The position numbers were made by a program, and so were the translations under genes. The notes beneath the pieces were generated by a model that searched no databases, was not told the origin of the DNA, and worked only from the letters and a program-made list of their open reading frames with translations. This document shows positions 52,660 to 63,243 of a stretch of 64,000 nucleotides of DNA, one piece after another (position 1 is the stretch's first letter; each line of letters starts with the position of its first letter). The stretch comes from Ursus arctos. Its lineage: Eukaryota > Chordata > Mammalia > Carnivora > Ursidae. Where the stretch lies: positions 30,517,772 through 30,581,771 of the forward strand of contig NW_026622874.1 in NCBI RefSeq assembly GCF_023065955.2. The letters are read 5' to 3'.

Positions 52660-53062
52660 GGCCACCATAGCAAATTACTATAAACTGGGTTGGAGGAGGG
52701 GCTTAAAACAAAAGCAATGTCTTCTTCCAGAAGCCTGAGAAAAAGTGTCAGTTCCTGCTGGAAGCTTCTCTCCTAGCTTCTGGGTGCCGTCAGCAATCCC
52801 TGGCATCTCCTGGCATGTAGCTGCATCGCTCCAGTATTTACCTCTATGTTCACATGGCCTTTGGCTCTGTGCTTCGTGCCTTCTCTTTTCTATCTCTTAC
52901 AGAGACACTCACCATTGCATTTAAGGCCCGCCCTTAGGTGGTATGATCTCATCTCAGGATCCTTACCTGATTACATGGGCAAAGACCCTTACTCCAAGTA
53001 AGGTCACATTCTGAGGTTCCGGGTGGACATATTTGTGGTGACCATAATTCGTTCCACTACAC
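52660..53062 (-). mobile_element. MaLR-type LTR (MLT1-like), antisense, diverged
   Basis: It begins GCCACCATAGCAAATTACTA with GGGGCTTAAAACAAAAGCAA, and later has GTAAGGTCACATTCTGAGGT and GGACATATTTGTGGTGACCA. It is the same class of old LTR as the one near 32 kb but more diverged. It has no coding content. Confidence 0.75.
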
Positions 53063-54129
53063 TAGGGAGCACAAAGCGAGGAGAAGAGGGATAGAGACGG
53101 CCCTAGTGAAATGCCAGAGGCCAGCAGCCCCCATGCAATGGCATCATCTCTTCCCCGAACAGCAGCCAAGGAATGCATCTCTTTTACCGGGCAGTATTGA
53201 GAAGGAAGGCTCCTCGGCCCTCTTGGCCTCGTATCATCCTCAAGACAGAAGAACGGGTGCGTCTGTAGGAGTCTTTCATGCCCTAGGTTAGTTTGTCCAA
53301 AGAAGACCTTGCTGACCCACCTGCCCTGGGTGCAGGGGCCAAGAAGGAATGAGATGATGCTAGTCTTGCTCGGGCAAGGTGGTTCTTGCTTAATGCCAGA
53401 AGGAAGTGCAGGAAGTGCTCTGAGACGCACCGGACCAGGCCACCTGGAGCAGAGCATCTCCACTCTCTAGATGCTTCCTGGAGAAGGTCCCCTGGGGCTT
53501 CTGTGCATTCCTGCTCCTCCCTCCCAGTGCTGTGCCTCGAGGTCACTCATGACTAGGAGGGTAACTGGTACCCCAGCACCTCCAGGGAGGCACGACTTCC
53601 CCCATAACCCAAACACCCAGCCCCTGCTGCTCGTCCTGACCACTCGAAGTCTGGATTTCACCTTAAGTTATTCCTCCATCCCGATCAATTGAAGGGTTGC
53701 CCAGCCTCAGGTACCTGGGGAGTCGCCCCCCCACCTTGACTGCTCCGAGAGCCTCAGCTTCTTGGCCAGATCTCTCTGCTTCATAGAACTGCCCTTGAAT
53801 TCTTTAGTGGAGAGGGAGGGTTGGGGAGGGATAGAGGTTATCAAGAAACACTGAGAAAAAACTGTCCTTTTCCCTAAACTCCAAGGCATTTTCCCTAAGC
53901 AGAATGGCTCAGAACTCGAGCCTGCGCGGACTCAGGCGCCGGCTTTGGGTCTCACCTCCACCATTCGCGTGCCCTTAGAGAGTCGCTTATCGCTCTCTAG
54001 GCTCCGTTTTGTCGTTTGGAAGATGAGGATAGCAATGGTACCCCACTACTGGGGCAGCACCCGTCAGACATGGGACAGCAGTGCCCGGCACAGGACGTTC
54101 TCCGTCAGTGTGAGCACCGGCCGCCGGGC

Positions 54130-54330
54130 TGCTCGCACAGACACAAACTTCTCCCTTGGTGGCATTTCTGCCTTGTGTCCTTGTCTGCACTGTTCCTGTC
54201 TGGATACTTCCGCCCAAATTCTTCACCTTTTATACCTGACTACTTCCAGCTCCTCCTTCCAGAATCATCTCAAGGGTCACCCCCACAGGGAATGATCCAG
54301 AATACACTTCTTCAGCAACTATGTGATGCC
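54130..54330 (+). mobile_element. L2-like LINE fragment, sense
   Basis: CTGCACTGTTCCTGTCTGGA, ACTTCCGCCC, CCAGCTCCTCCTTCCAGAAT and TCATCTCAAGGGTCACC follow the sense L2 3' UTR wording. It is partial. Confidence 0.6.
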
Positions 54331-55554
54331 CAACACTCTTTTGCAGGGTTTACTGAGACGGTCCAACCTACCGCTCACACGAGCCCCGTGACTCAGTCAC
54401 GTGGTCTGCTTGTGCAGGTGGGGAAGCCGAGGCACAGGGAGCACGATCCCCAGGCTGGCTGATTTCCAGAGCTGGTGCTTGTGCGGCCTGTCACTCTGTG
54501 CCCGCCACCCCAGCCCCCTGCACCTGCTGTCGAGGCTGTGCTCGCCCGGCCTGTCTGTCTCCCCGCAAGCCGGTGTCCCCGGCAGGGAGGAGGGCGGGCA
54601 GAGCTGCGCTCCGTCCGCTCTAGCCGCAGGGGCGGGCCGTGCACCGTCTGAGCTCCGTGACTGGTGTCTGACCTGCACTGGCCTCTGTCGGTCCTTCTGG
54701 AAGCCCTGACCCTTCCTGGGCAGTCCACATGTTCATGCTGCTGGGGAGAGAAAAAAGCAGCACTTATAATGAGCCCTTCGGAGGGGGTCAAGAACTGGCC
54801 TTTTCCAAAAGCAACACCCAGCCCACTGCCTTATCAAATCAGTCCATCTCCACTTTGTTTTTCCACGTTTTCAGTTTCATAAATGGTCCTGTTTATTAAT
54901 CTTCATGTTTTATGCTCTGTCGTAAAACCAGGCAGGGCTGCTGGTGGAGGGGGCTGGTAGGAGAGGAAGCTATGAGGAGCAGGACACGTCACCAGGGCCT
55001 GTAGGGACAGGAGGCTGGGGACCTGCCCCCCCCCAGCCCCCGTTGCTGCTCTGTCCCTCCAAGTGGCTTGGGTCTGTGCCAGCACGGGCCCAGCTCCGGG
55101 AGAAGAGGCCTGGCTCCCCCTGTCATGGAGCGGCCATGTGTGTGTACCCTGCCGAGTGCCCTTCATGCCGTAAGCGTTCCATAAATGTTTGCTTGGCTTG
55201 GCGTCCTCCGTTCCAGACCACAGAGCTCTTTTTGTCAGATCAAAGGGAGAAGGAGCCAAAGTGATGGCAGGGCCTATCAGGCCTCTTTCAGTCCTCTTCC
55301 AGGGGCCAGAGGTTCACTGGGTCTCACTGAGGTCACCCCCCCACACCCGTTCATCCCCATAAACCCCTTGCCCCCAGCCCACCCCACTCAATCCCAGGCA
55401 GCACACGGGAGGGCCAAGCCTGGCTGCAAGTGTGGTTCCGACAGAGGGGTGCACAGGGGGCTGGGGTGGTATGTGCCCACACCTCTGCGTGAGCATGCGT
55501 GTACAAACGGAAGACAGCAGAGGGCTGGGACCTCACTAGTCATCAGTCCAGGGG

Positions 55555-55720
55555 CTCTGAGACCCCAGCAGCAGATCTGGTCAGGCTGCCGGCGTCAGAA
55601 TCACCTGGGAGCTTGTCGCCAATGCGTTTCTGACCCTGCCGCAGGAAGTTCTTGCAGTAGAAGGAGCCTCTCCCAGACGTTTGAATCACAGCCAGATTTG
55701 CGAACTGCTGATCTGGTCCA
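55555..55720. mobile_element. MER5/MER20-group hAT MITE, diverged
   Basis: It has CGTCAGAATCACCTGGGAGC, TTGTCGCCAATGCG and CCAGATTTGCGAACTGCTGA, the outline of this old MITE group. Part of the middle is lost or diverged. Confidence 0.6.
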
Positions 55721-57259
55721 GCCAAGGAAGGACATGACTTACCCACGGCCACACAGCAGCTGGTCAGTGACAGGGCTGGGACCACTCCAAGCCTGTGTTC
55801 TTCGTCCTGCTTCTCCATGTTTGGGATCGGGGGCATGTGTCTGAATCTAATAGAAACCAAAATAAATTCCTTTTGGTTTATGTATGGTTTTCTATGATTC
55901 ATGCTCAGTCTCTGTTCATTTAAACCACTGAGAGTTGACATTATGTATATATTTTTGCTTCCAACCTGAGCTCTTGCAAGCAACTGGGCTCCCACTCGGC
56001 TGCCCTCCCCTCACCCTCTGTGCTGTCCGGACTCCAGGTGGACCCTTCCCTTCCCAGTCTTGTCTTTCCCAGACTTGTGCAGCTGGGACCCTCTTGTTCA
56101 GCGACGCCGAGGGGACTCCTGCCCCCCTTGGTCTGGGTCTGGGGCTTGGAAAGGGCTCAGGCTTGAGAGAGGCGGGGCTCTCCGTGAATGGAACCCACAA
56201 GAGCATCAAACGTCCTGACTCACCTCAGCCTCCGGCGGGGGGCGGGGGGGGGGGGTTGCTTTTTCAAACACACTGGAAGTAGCGGCGCAGAAAGCCCCGT
56301 AGCTTGACGAGCCTGGCGTCAGTTCGGTTCAGCTCAACAGCATCTATCAGAGGCCTCCCGGGCTCAAGGCTGTTGCTCGGCGCGCGCCCAGAGGGATGCA
56401 GACACGGATGCGTGGGGCGCAGTGGCCATCCTGCCCTGGGGCCTCCTCCGTCTCCCCAGGCTCCCGTCAGTCATGAGCCGCTCGCATTCTGCGGGGGCCT
56501 CCTGTGCCCCCCACGTCAGGCAAGGGAAAATATATGCCCCTGGGGCCCGCAGGACTCTGGCTGGCCAGGAGCGAGCCAGACCGATCCCGTCATTGGTGAC
56601 TGGACCCAGGCCAGCTTGTCACCAGGTTGTGGCCTTTCTGGCGGGTGATGAGAGTCCCTGGTCACAATGTCTCCAGACTGACCCCTGGTGCTGCGGCCCC
56701 GGCTACCCGTCGCCAGTGGAATGATGGCAAGACGAGAGAGCACCAGCCCGCCCCCGAAGTTCTGTTTGTACCTTTAGCTGTGTGGCCTTCCTCTAGCACA
56801 AGCCTATTTTATAATAAAGTGTTGAACATCTCATGTAATTCATCGAGCACCGTACTGAAAGGGAAAAACAGCGTGGTTGTGTGGATAACGGTCCTACGTG
56901 GGTCAGTTGCCACCCTGGCCGACTGGGAGCTGGGGCTCACTGCCTCTGCCTGGCATCACGAGAGAGCATCGTCCTGCCCCCAGCAAATGCATAATTCAAA
57001 TTCCTAGTGAACGGGTATCCCTTGAGCACCATGGTTAAGGTAGGAATATCGTAAATCGGGGCCCATGCGCTCACTACTCTTCCGGAGCGTGTCTGTTATG
57101 CATGCAGAAGTCCACTTGTAGTCTCTCCTGCTCTCCGTTAGACCGTGAACATCCGAAACACAGGTGTGTGTGTATGTGTGTTCGGGGGTGGCACACGCAG
57201 CATTTCTTTCACCCCAGCACAGGCTCACAAATAGGGAAACGGCCATAATTATTCATTGA

Positions 57260-57700
57260 CATATTCAGTGATTCACTGACCATTGATTAAGCACTATATA
57301 TATCAAACATGATACCGAAGATGAGAAAAAGAACCCAACCTGAGTAAAGTATTGTGCCTGCCTTCAGAGAGTTTCCCTCTAAGGAAAAGACGAATAAGCA
57401 AAATGCTGCTTTTCAGGATGGTTGCAGTGATCTGTGACGGGGCTCTGTGCTCCCAGCAGCAAGGGTCTTTGACCCCCGGGGGTGGGGAGAGTCAGGGAAG
57501 CTTGTTAGAGGACATGACTCCGCAGCTGAATCCTGAAAGTCACATAGGAGTCAGGGTGAAGGGATGGGCCGGGAGCTGAGATGGCATGGAGCTTCAAGTA
57601 CGGGAACGGGGCTTTTCAGGACCAGAAATTGCTCAGAGAGGATGGAGCATACCAGAGCCTGAGGGGCGGGAGGCAGGAGAGTTGATCATGCAGCTTTGTC
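57260..57700 (-). mobile_element. L2-like LINE fragment, antisense
   Basis: ATTGATTAAGCACTATATAT, GTGCCTGCCTTCAGAGAGTT and GGGAAGCTTGTTAGAGGACA with TGAATCCTGAAAGTCACATA match reversed L2. It ends just before the CTCF-like motif at 57702. Confidence 0.6.
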
Positions 57701-57701
57701 C

Positions 57702-57718
57702 GTCCACTAGGGGGCGAT
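57702..57718 (+). promoter_or_regulatory. CTCF-like binding motif
   Basis: GTCCACTAGGGGGCGAT contains the vertebrate CTCF core CCACTAGGGGGCG, all core positions agreeing with the remembered consensus. It sits 4.7 kb upstream of the KCNH1 last exon, at the edge of an L2 relic. Occupancy is unknown. Confidence 0.55.
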
Positions 57719-57729
57719 GGAAACCCAGA

Positions 57730-59095
57730 ATCCTGCCCTCTGCAGCTCCACAGTGGGGTTAGAGATAGGAGGCACTGTGTGACTGGAATATGGCACAGGA
57801 AATGGCCCTCCTATCCATCAGAGCAGTGCACATCCCCCCACATGGATAATTTCGGTGTTTTCCAGAGGGGTTTCTAGGAATCACGACCCTTTCAAAAGAG
57901 GGGGTCTAAGGGAAAGGATTTAAGAAATGCTACATGCAATATTCTCCTCTTAGACATTCATAAAAGAAGACACATTAACATGGTAAGGCTCTGAGAAGTC
58001 CTGCAGTAAAGAAACTAATTTAACATGGTAGTGCGGCTCAAATTTATCTTGAAATTTCTTCCCTCTCAAGATCCTTGTTAAAACCTCATGGAACACTTTG
58101 GAAAAGCTGGATAGACTTGTTCCTCAGGCTTCCATTCAGTACCAGGTCAGAGCAGACAGCACCCTGGGTTTGGGGCTTGCGGGTCTTGCCTCTCCTTCCT
58201 AGAGTGCCGTTGGAACCCTGGATCATCTCCGAGCACACGGAGAGCTGCTGTGCCTGGCGCTGGCAGCACAGACCTCATTATCGTGGGTTATGTGGCCACC
58301 CCTGCCCACTCAGATATGAAATACTTGGCCAAATGTGTGGTTGTGGTTGCCTCGGAGACAACCGAGAACCAAGAACAATGTCTCCAAAAACGCAGGTGAA
58401 GTTAGTAAACGGAACCTCAGACCCCAGGTCAGCACAGCTGTCAGACCACGTCATCATTACTCATTGATTCTCAAAGGAGGGCTCGGGCATCTTTGCAGGG
58501 CGGGAAGCTCTTTCCTGGTTCATCTGCCCATCGGGAGTTCAGGTGGGGCTGCCTCCAGCACACAGGATGGCTGACGGCAGCACTAGGATGACACTTTGGG
58601 ATAAGCCAAGAGGCTTCAGAAGAAACAGCACAGGGCCAGACATCCCTGTCTCCTCCTATGGAGAGCCCCAGCCCGGACGTGCTGAACTGCCCCATTGACA
58701 CAGCTGCGACATCTGAACACGTTGCCTGGGTCAGGCTGGGCCTCCAGCCCTAGTCCAGGATCCACGGGGCCGTTGGTTGAAGAGCAGAGGCTGTCCTGCC
58801 CCTCACACGCGTCCACTATGGATGCATATTAACAGCCTCTGTAAGTCTGCTGGTACACGTCACTGTACAACCTCTCGGGATAAGTTTTGTGCTGCTTCCT
58901 CAGTGTCTAAAGGAGTACTTCCTTTTCTTTCGTCTTAGAACATCTCGAGTCTCAAGAGCTGCCCTACCCTCTGATGTTGAGAGAGTCGCTAAGAGGACCA
59001 TGTGTGTTCCAAGCCGGTCTCTTCCTTTAGATCATCAATTATGACATCTGTGGCTCCTCTTTCTGGGCAGAAGACATTCTCCCACCGATTCATTA
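57730..59095. other. intron DNA without recognised features
   Basis: No gene and no repeat recognised. Confidence 0.5.
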
Positions 59096-59099
59096 GCTC

Positions 59100-59800
59100 G
59101 CGTATTCATTTAGTTCACAAATACTTATTGAGGGCCCTCCAGGTACCTAGCACTTTCTAACTGCTAGAAATAGTGGACAGAACAGACAATCTTGCTTTCT
59201 TAGGGTAGATAATAATTTTTTTTTAAGCTGAAGATACAACATGATATGTAAAATACCTTTCTAGGCCCTCAGGGAGCTTTCCGAGATACAGATGTAAATA
59301 ACTGGGATCTCATTTGGGAATGGTTGCTTACAAGGAACAGAACCCCACTCTAACTCAAATAAAAACAGGACGATACTGTTGAGAATCCAATGTCCTACAG
59401 AACAAAGGGCAGGAACCGAGTAATCAGCTCAAGCCACCAACTCTTGGGTGCATGTACCTTCTCATCCACTCTCTTTCCTCTTTCTCGTTCCCTGCTCTGT
59501 CCCACCTTCCTTCCTCCCTCCCTTCTTCCCTCCTCCCCTCTCTACGAAGGGATGTGGCTGGGGGAGGAAACAGACGGCAGCTTTACTACGAGTGGACACA
59601 GGATAGAGAGGAATTAGGGCAGAGGAGAGGTGTGAGCACAGAAAAGGCTGTTGGTATTGTGAGGCCGGAGGTAACATAGAGCTCCACGGAATCAGGGAAG
59701 GCTTTCTGGAGGAGGTGCTATTTGAGCTGCGTCTTCGTGTCAGGGCTAGGACTTGGATGCCCAGTGGAGAGCAGGGGCCATTCCCAGAGCAGAGCCCCTG
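59100..59800 (-). mobile_element. L2-like LINE fragments, antisense, interrupted
   Basis: ACAAATACTTATTGAGGGCC and CAGGTACCTAGCACTTTCTA open a reversed L2 end at about 59115. GGAAGGCTTTCTGGAGGAGG and TGCTATTTGAGCTGCGTCTT continue it at about 59695. Between them, 59300-59690 is another repetitive-looking stretch (TTACAAGGAACAGAACCC) resembling 5130-5420, which I do not name. Confidence 0.55.
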
Positions 59801-60454
59801 GAGCAGAGGGAGGAAGGGAGGCGGAAGTCTGCTAACTCGGAGCCTTGGGGGAGGGGCAGAGAGGGTCCTGCTCCTTCTACTTATCCCTTCTCCCTGTGAT
59901 GCCTTTAGTCGGGTTTCTCTTCAAGGTGTGCGGGATTCTCCTGAGTCCCACAGCTCGGATCTGCAGTCTGGGCTACAGGAGTAGACGGGGTGTAGCAGAA
60001 GGGGACCAACAAGGGAGGCAGGTTATTAAATCACTGCTGGGAGGGGCAGGGCTGGGAGAAATGCTGCCCAGTGCAGGCCGGAAAGTCATGCCCTGGGGCC
60101 CAGGTGGTGTGGCATGAAGGTTTAACCAGGTGGCAAGAGGAGTGGCATCCCCATCTGGTAATGACCCAGGCATCCAGTCATCCAGCTTCAAGGGCTCTGA
60201 GGGAGAAGGCAGATGACAGGTGTGAGCCTTGGAGCTGCCAACGATTTGCTGATTGCATCGGGCGGCTCCACGTGCGCCGGCTTCCTCTGCATGTCTTACT
60301 GTCGGACGACCATCTTGGCGGTCATCTGTGGGTGCCTACTGAGTAGTGCCATCGGAGAACTCGGGGCAGGGGAGCTTCCTGGAGGAGGGGGTGAGTTATG
60401 CACCTGGATATGCACCAGGGTAGCTGAATGTCAGGGTAGCTGACGCCTCGAAAG

Positions 60455-60640
60455 GGTGAGGGAGCATCTACCATGGGCCAGTGCTGTCACAGGAGTCATC
60501 TTGTGTTGGCTTTACACCAAGTCAGAGAAGTGGGGACTTTTCCCACTTTTGAAGGAGGAAACTGAGACTCAGAAGTTAAGATGCCTGCGTGAGGTCACAC
60601 AGTGGGGCGGCACAGCTGGGATTTAATTCTTTCTGACCCC
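60455..60640 (-). repeat. MIR, antisense
   Basis: ATCTACCATGGGCCAGTGCT, GGAGGAAACTGAGACTCAGA, AGTTAAGATGCCTGCGTGAG and GTCACACAGTGGGGCGGCAC form a reversed near-full MIR. Confidence 0.8.
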
Positions 60641-60858
60641 AAAGCCCATGTTCCTGGCCTGCCACCCCGTGTGCCTCCCCAAGACCTGAGAATCCTGTGG
60701 CGGGTCCTCGGGGCAGGTTCTGGGTTGTTCCCAGGCTGCCCGCACACGGCACAGGGGTTTCCAGATTGCGATGATGGAAAAGCTGCTGCTCTCCCTTACA
60801 CAGGCCTCTCCTCTGCTTCTCAGTGATCTCAAGACGGGGCCTCAGGCCAGTGATTTCT

Positions 60859-61061
60859 TTTTTTTTTTTTTTTAAGATTTTTTTTTTTATTTATTTATGT
60901 GACAGAGACAGCCAGCGAGAGAGGGAACACAGCAGGGGGAGTGGGAGAGGAAGAAGCAGGCTCATAGCGGAGGAGCCCGATGTGGGACTCGATCCCGGTA
61001 CGCCGGGATCACGCCCTGAGCCGAAGGCAGACGCTTTAACGACTGCGCTACCCAGGCGCCC
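60859..61061 (-). mobile_element. CAN-SINE, antisense, young
   Basis: A reverse CAN-SINE with a long T-run, AAGATTTTTTTTTTT, GGGACTCGATCCCGGTACGC and head complement GACTGCGCTACCCAGGCGCC. The perfect 16-bp duplication CAGGCCAGTGATTTCT (60843-60858 and 61062-61077) indicates recent insertion. It is about 1.3 kb before the KCNH1 last exon. In gene orientation it offers a pyrimidine run followed by AG, a configuration known for CAN-SINEs to create splice acceptors. Confidence 0.95.
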
Positions 61062-61394
61062 CAGGCCAGTGATTTCTGTAACAATATACTGCCGGTGGCT
61101 TCCCACAAGTTCAGATGTGGGACACGTCAGACATGTCCCTGAGTGCACCTGCCACATGCCACGTAAGCCAGAAATGACACGGCTTTCCCACAATCGGGGG
61201 TCAGCGCAGGGGAAAGCCCGGTCATGTGTGGCTCTTGCTGCACGCAGGGCCGGATTCACGGCCTGGCTTGCTGACCGTCCGTCCGCCCTCCGCATGAAGC
61301 ACGGTGATCACCAGTGCGCACCTGCTGGACGCCTGATGGGTCTGGGCTTGGATGGCTCGGGTAGGAGTCGCTTACGGCAAACCTTTATGTGACA

Positions 61395-61512
61395 TTTAGG
61401 TACCCTGAACCTTGGTTTTCCTCTTCTGTAGAATGGGAATGTGTCCCCGAGCCCCGGTGCTGCTACACGGAATACAGGAAGTAGCATTTAAGGGTCTTAC
61501 GAGCCATCCCGG
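61395..61512 (+). repeat. MIR, sense, partial
   Basis: CCTTGGTTTTCCTCTTCTGT followed by AGAATGGGAATGTGTCCCC and AGCATTTAAGGGTCTTACGA is the MIR 3' half. Confidence 0.62.
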
Positions 61513-61830
61513 CGGTTGTTAGTGTCAGGACAAGGCCGCGTGCGAGGCCGTGCGCTCTTCCCCTGTGAGCCGCCTGCGGACAGGGAGGGCTGCCAAGTGA
61601 GACTTGCTGTTGCTTTCACAGCCAGCCGAGTTCGCTTAGGGTCCGGACCTGCAGAAGCCAGTGGCCATGTCAGCCGTGGCCCTGCCTGGGACTCCCCTGC
61701 ACCTTCCGGGCCTGGAACGTGGTGTACAGCAGCGTGCGCAAACGTTCACGCCCGCGTCACAGATTCCAGGCCTTCCTGTCCGGAAGTTCCAATGTGTCAG
61801 GTCGGAGGCAGGGTCAGAAAAATGATTTTT

Positions 61831-62040
61831 GGGGGTGCCTGGGTGGCATAGCGGTTAAGCGTCTGCCTTCGGCTCAGGGCGTGATCCCGGCGTTCTGGGA
61901 TCGAGCCCCACATCAGGCTCCTCCGCTATGAGCCTGCTTCTTCCTCTCCCACTCCCCTGCTTGTGTTCCCTCTCTCGCTGGCTGTCTCTATCTCTGTCGA
62001 ATAAATAAATAAAATCTTTAAAAAAAAAAAAGAAAAGAAA
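61831..62040 (+). mobile_element. CAN-SINE, sense, young
   Basis: It starts GGGGGTGCCTGGGTGGCATA, followed by the full tRNA-like head (GCGGTTAAGCG and GGGATCGAGCCCC), the CT-rich zone, GAATAAATAAATAAAATC and an A-rich tail. A perfect 15-bp duplication, AGAAAAATGATTTTT, flanks it (61816-61830 and 62041-62055). It ends 346 nt before the KCNH1 acceptor and places AATAAA hexamers in sense orientation. Confidence 0.95.
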
Positions 62041-62350
62041 AGAAAAATGATTTTTGAAAAGCTGAACTGCAGGCAAGGACCGCTTCACCGGGGCCAGCTC
62101 AGGCGCCAGGACCGTCTCCGGGGCGGAGGCCATTTGGCATCCCCAGCCTCCCCGGCATGTGGGGATGGAGAGGGTGGGTTTGTTTCTCTTGAAGACGATG
62201 AGGGCAAGAGTCATTCCTGAGAACGAGGGTCGAGGGTCGGGAAAGGCAGGGGTGGGAAGGCCCTGAGCAAAGCCCATGGAGGCTCAGTAGGGATGTGGGC
62301 ACGCGGTGCGTGCACGCAGCCCTTGGGTGCCCAAGAGGCTGACTGCAGAG

Positions 62351-62385
62351 GGACTGAGCTTTGCTGTCTTTCTGTCTCCCTGCAG
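62351..62385 (+). promoter_or_regulatory. KCNH1: 3' splice acceptor of the KCNH1 last exon
   Basis: A pyrimidine-rich stretch (TTTGCTGTCTTTCTGTCTCC) runs into CTGCAG, and the KCNH1 reading frame begins immediately after the AG in phase 0. This fixes the exon start at 62386. The frame stays open for about 93 nt upstream, but that part has no KCNH1 similarity and is intron. Confidence 0.93.
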
Positions 62386-63243
62386 ATTGTGTTCCGGAAG
62401 ATCAGCGACGTGAAACGGGAGGAGGAAGAGCGCATGAAACGCAAGAATGAGGCCCCCCTGATCTTGCCCCCGGACCACCCTGTCCGCCGACTCTTCCAGA
62501 GGTTCCGGCAGCAGAAGGAGGCCCGGCTGGCCGCGGAGCGGGGCGGCCGCGACCCTGACGACCTAGATGTGGAGAAGGGCAGCGCCCTCCCCGAGCACGC
62601 CTCGGCCAACCACAGCCTGGCGAAGGCCAGCGTGGTGACCGTGCGCGAGAGCCCTGCCACACCCGTGGCCTTCCAGGCGGCCTCCTCGGCGGCGGTGGCA
62701 GACCACGGCAGGCTGCACGCGCCCGGGGCCGAGTGCCTGGGCTCCAGGGCTGGCGGCGGCGACTGCGCCAGGCGCAAGGGCTGGGCCCGCTTCAGGGATG
62801 CATGCAGCAAAGCCGAGGACTGGAGCCAGGTGGCCAAGGCCGAGTCCATGGAGACGCTCCCCGACAGGACCAAGGTGTCCGGAGAGGCCACGCTCAAGAA
62901 GACGGACTCATGTGACAGCGGCATCACCAAGAGTGACCTGCGTCTGGACAACGTCGGCGAGGCCAGGAGCCCCCAGGACCGGAGCCCCATCTTGGCGGAG
63001 GTCAAGCATTCTTTCTACCCCATCCCCGAGCAGACGCTGCAGGCTGCGGTCCTGGAGGTGAAACAGGAGCTGAAGGAGGACATCAAGGCCTTGAGCACCA
63101 GAATGACGACTATTGAGAAGCAGCTCTCCGAGGTACTCAGGATATTAACTTCCAGAAGATCCTCTCAGTCTCCACAGGAGCTGTTTGAGATATCGAGGCC
63201 CCAGTCCCCAGAATCAGAGAGAGACATCTTTGGAGCAAGCTGA
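62386..63243 (+). CDS. KCNH1: KCNH1 (EAG1/Kv10.1) terminal coding exon
   Basis: This is the last coding exon of the voltage-gated potassium channel EAG1, a plasma-membrane tetramer mainly in neurons. The exon is 858 nt, phase 0, giving 285 residues and a TGA. It starts with [20 protein letters not shown] directly after a CAG acceptor, so it follows the cyclic-nucleotide-binding homology domain encoded upstream of this window. Residues about 32-45 ([12 protein letters not shown]) match the C-terminal calmodulin-binding site of EAG channels. Residues about 95-150 form a Gly/Ala/Ser-rich variable linker. Residues 151-212 contain the conserved [28 protein letters not shown] and [17 protein letters not shown] blocks. 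Residues 216-254 form the heptad-patterned tetramerising coiled coil ([12 protein letters not shown] through [10 protein letters not shown]). The tail [15 protein letters not shown] is the EAG1 C-terminus. KCNH5 (EAG2) differs in the linker and tail, so KCNH1 is the assignment. No frameshift or stop interrupts the frame. The identification rests on remembered family sequence, not an alignment. Confidence 0.97.
   Translation: MVFRKISDVKREEEERMKRKNEAPLILPPDHPVRRLFQRFRQQKEARLAAERGGRDPDDLDVEKGSALPEHASANHSLAKASVVTVRESPATPVAFQAASSAAVADHGRLHAPGAECLGSRAGGGDCARRKGWARFRDACSKAEDWSQVAKAESMETLPDRTKVSGEATLKKTDSCDSGITKSDLRLDNVGEARSPQDRSPILAEVKHSFYPIPEQTLQAAVLEVKQELKEDIKALSTRMTTIEKQLSEVLRILTSRRSSQSPQELFEISRPQSPESERDIFGAS

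Larger units (their letters stand above)
53065..57255. other. GC-rich intron DNA
   Basis: It holds the L2 at 54.1 kb, the MER5/20 relic at 55.6 kb and MIR-like pieces near 53990-54050. A G-rich run lies at 56234-56255. The 219-codon frame at 55185-55844 crosses a MITE and is not a gene. Confidence 0.5.

Noticed and set aside
55185..55844. 219-codon open frame on the plus strand
   Set aside because: It runs through a MER5/20-type MITE and has no recognisable protein similarity.
61116..61140. p53-like half sites (CACGTCA and AGACATGTCC)
   Set aside because: Only one half site fits the consensus; the other has two core mismatches.
60823..61392. 189-codon open frame on the plus strand
   Set aside because: It traverses an antisense CAN-SINE; the central part is SINE translation.
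62211..63005. 264-codon open frame antisense to the KCNH1 exon
   Set aside because: It is the complement of a real, GC-rich conserved exon. Its residue pattern is dictated by the sense codons, and it matches no family I know.
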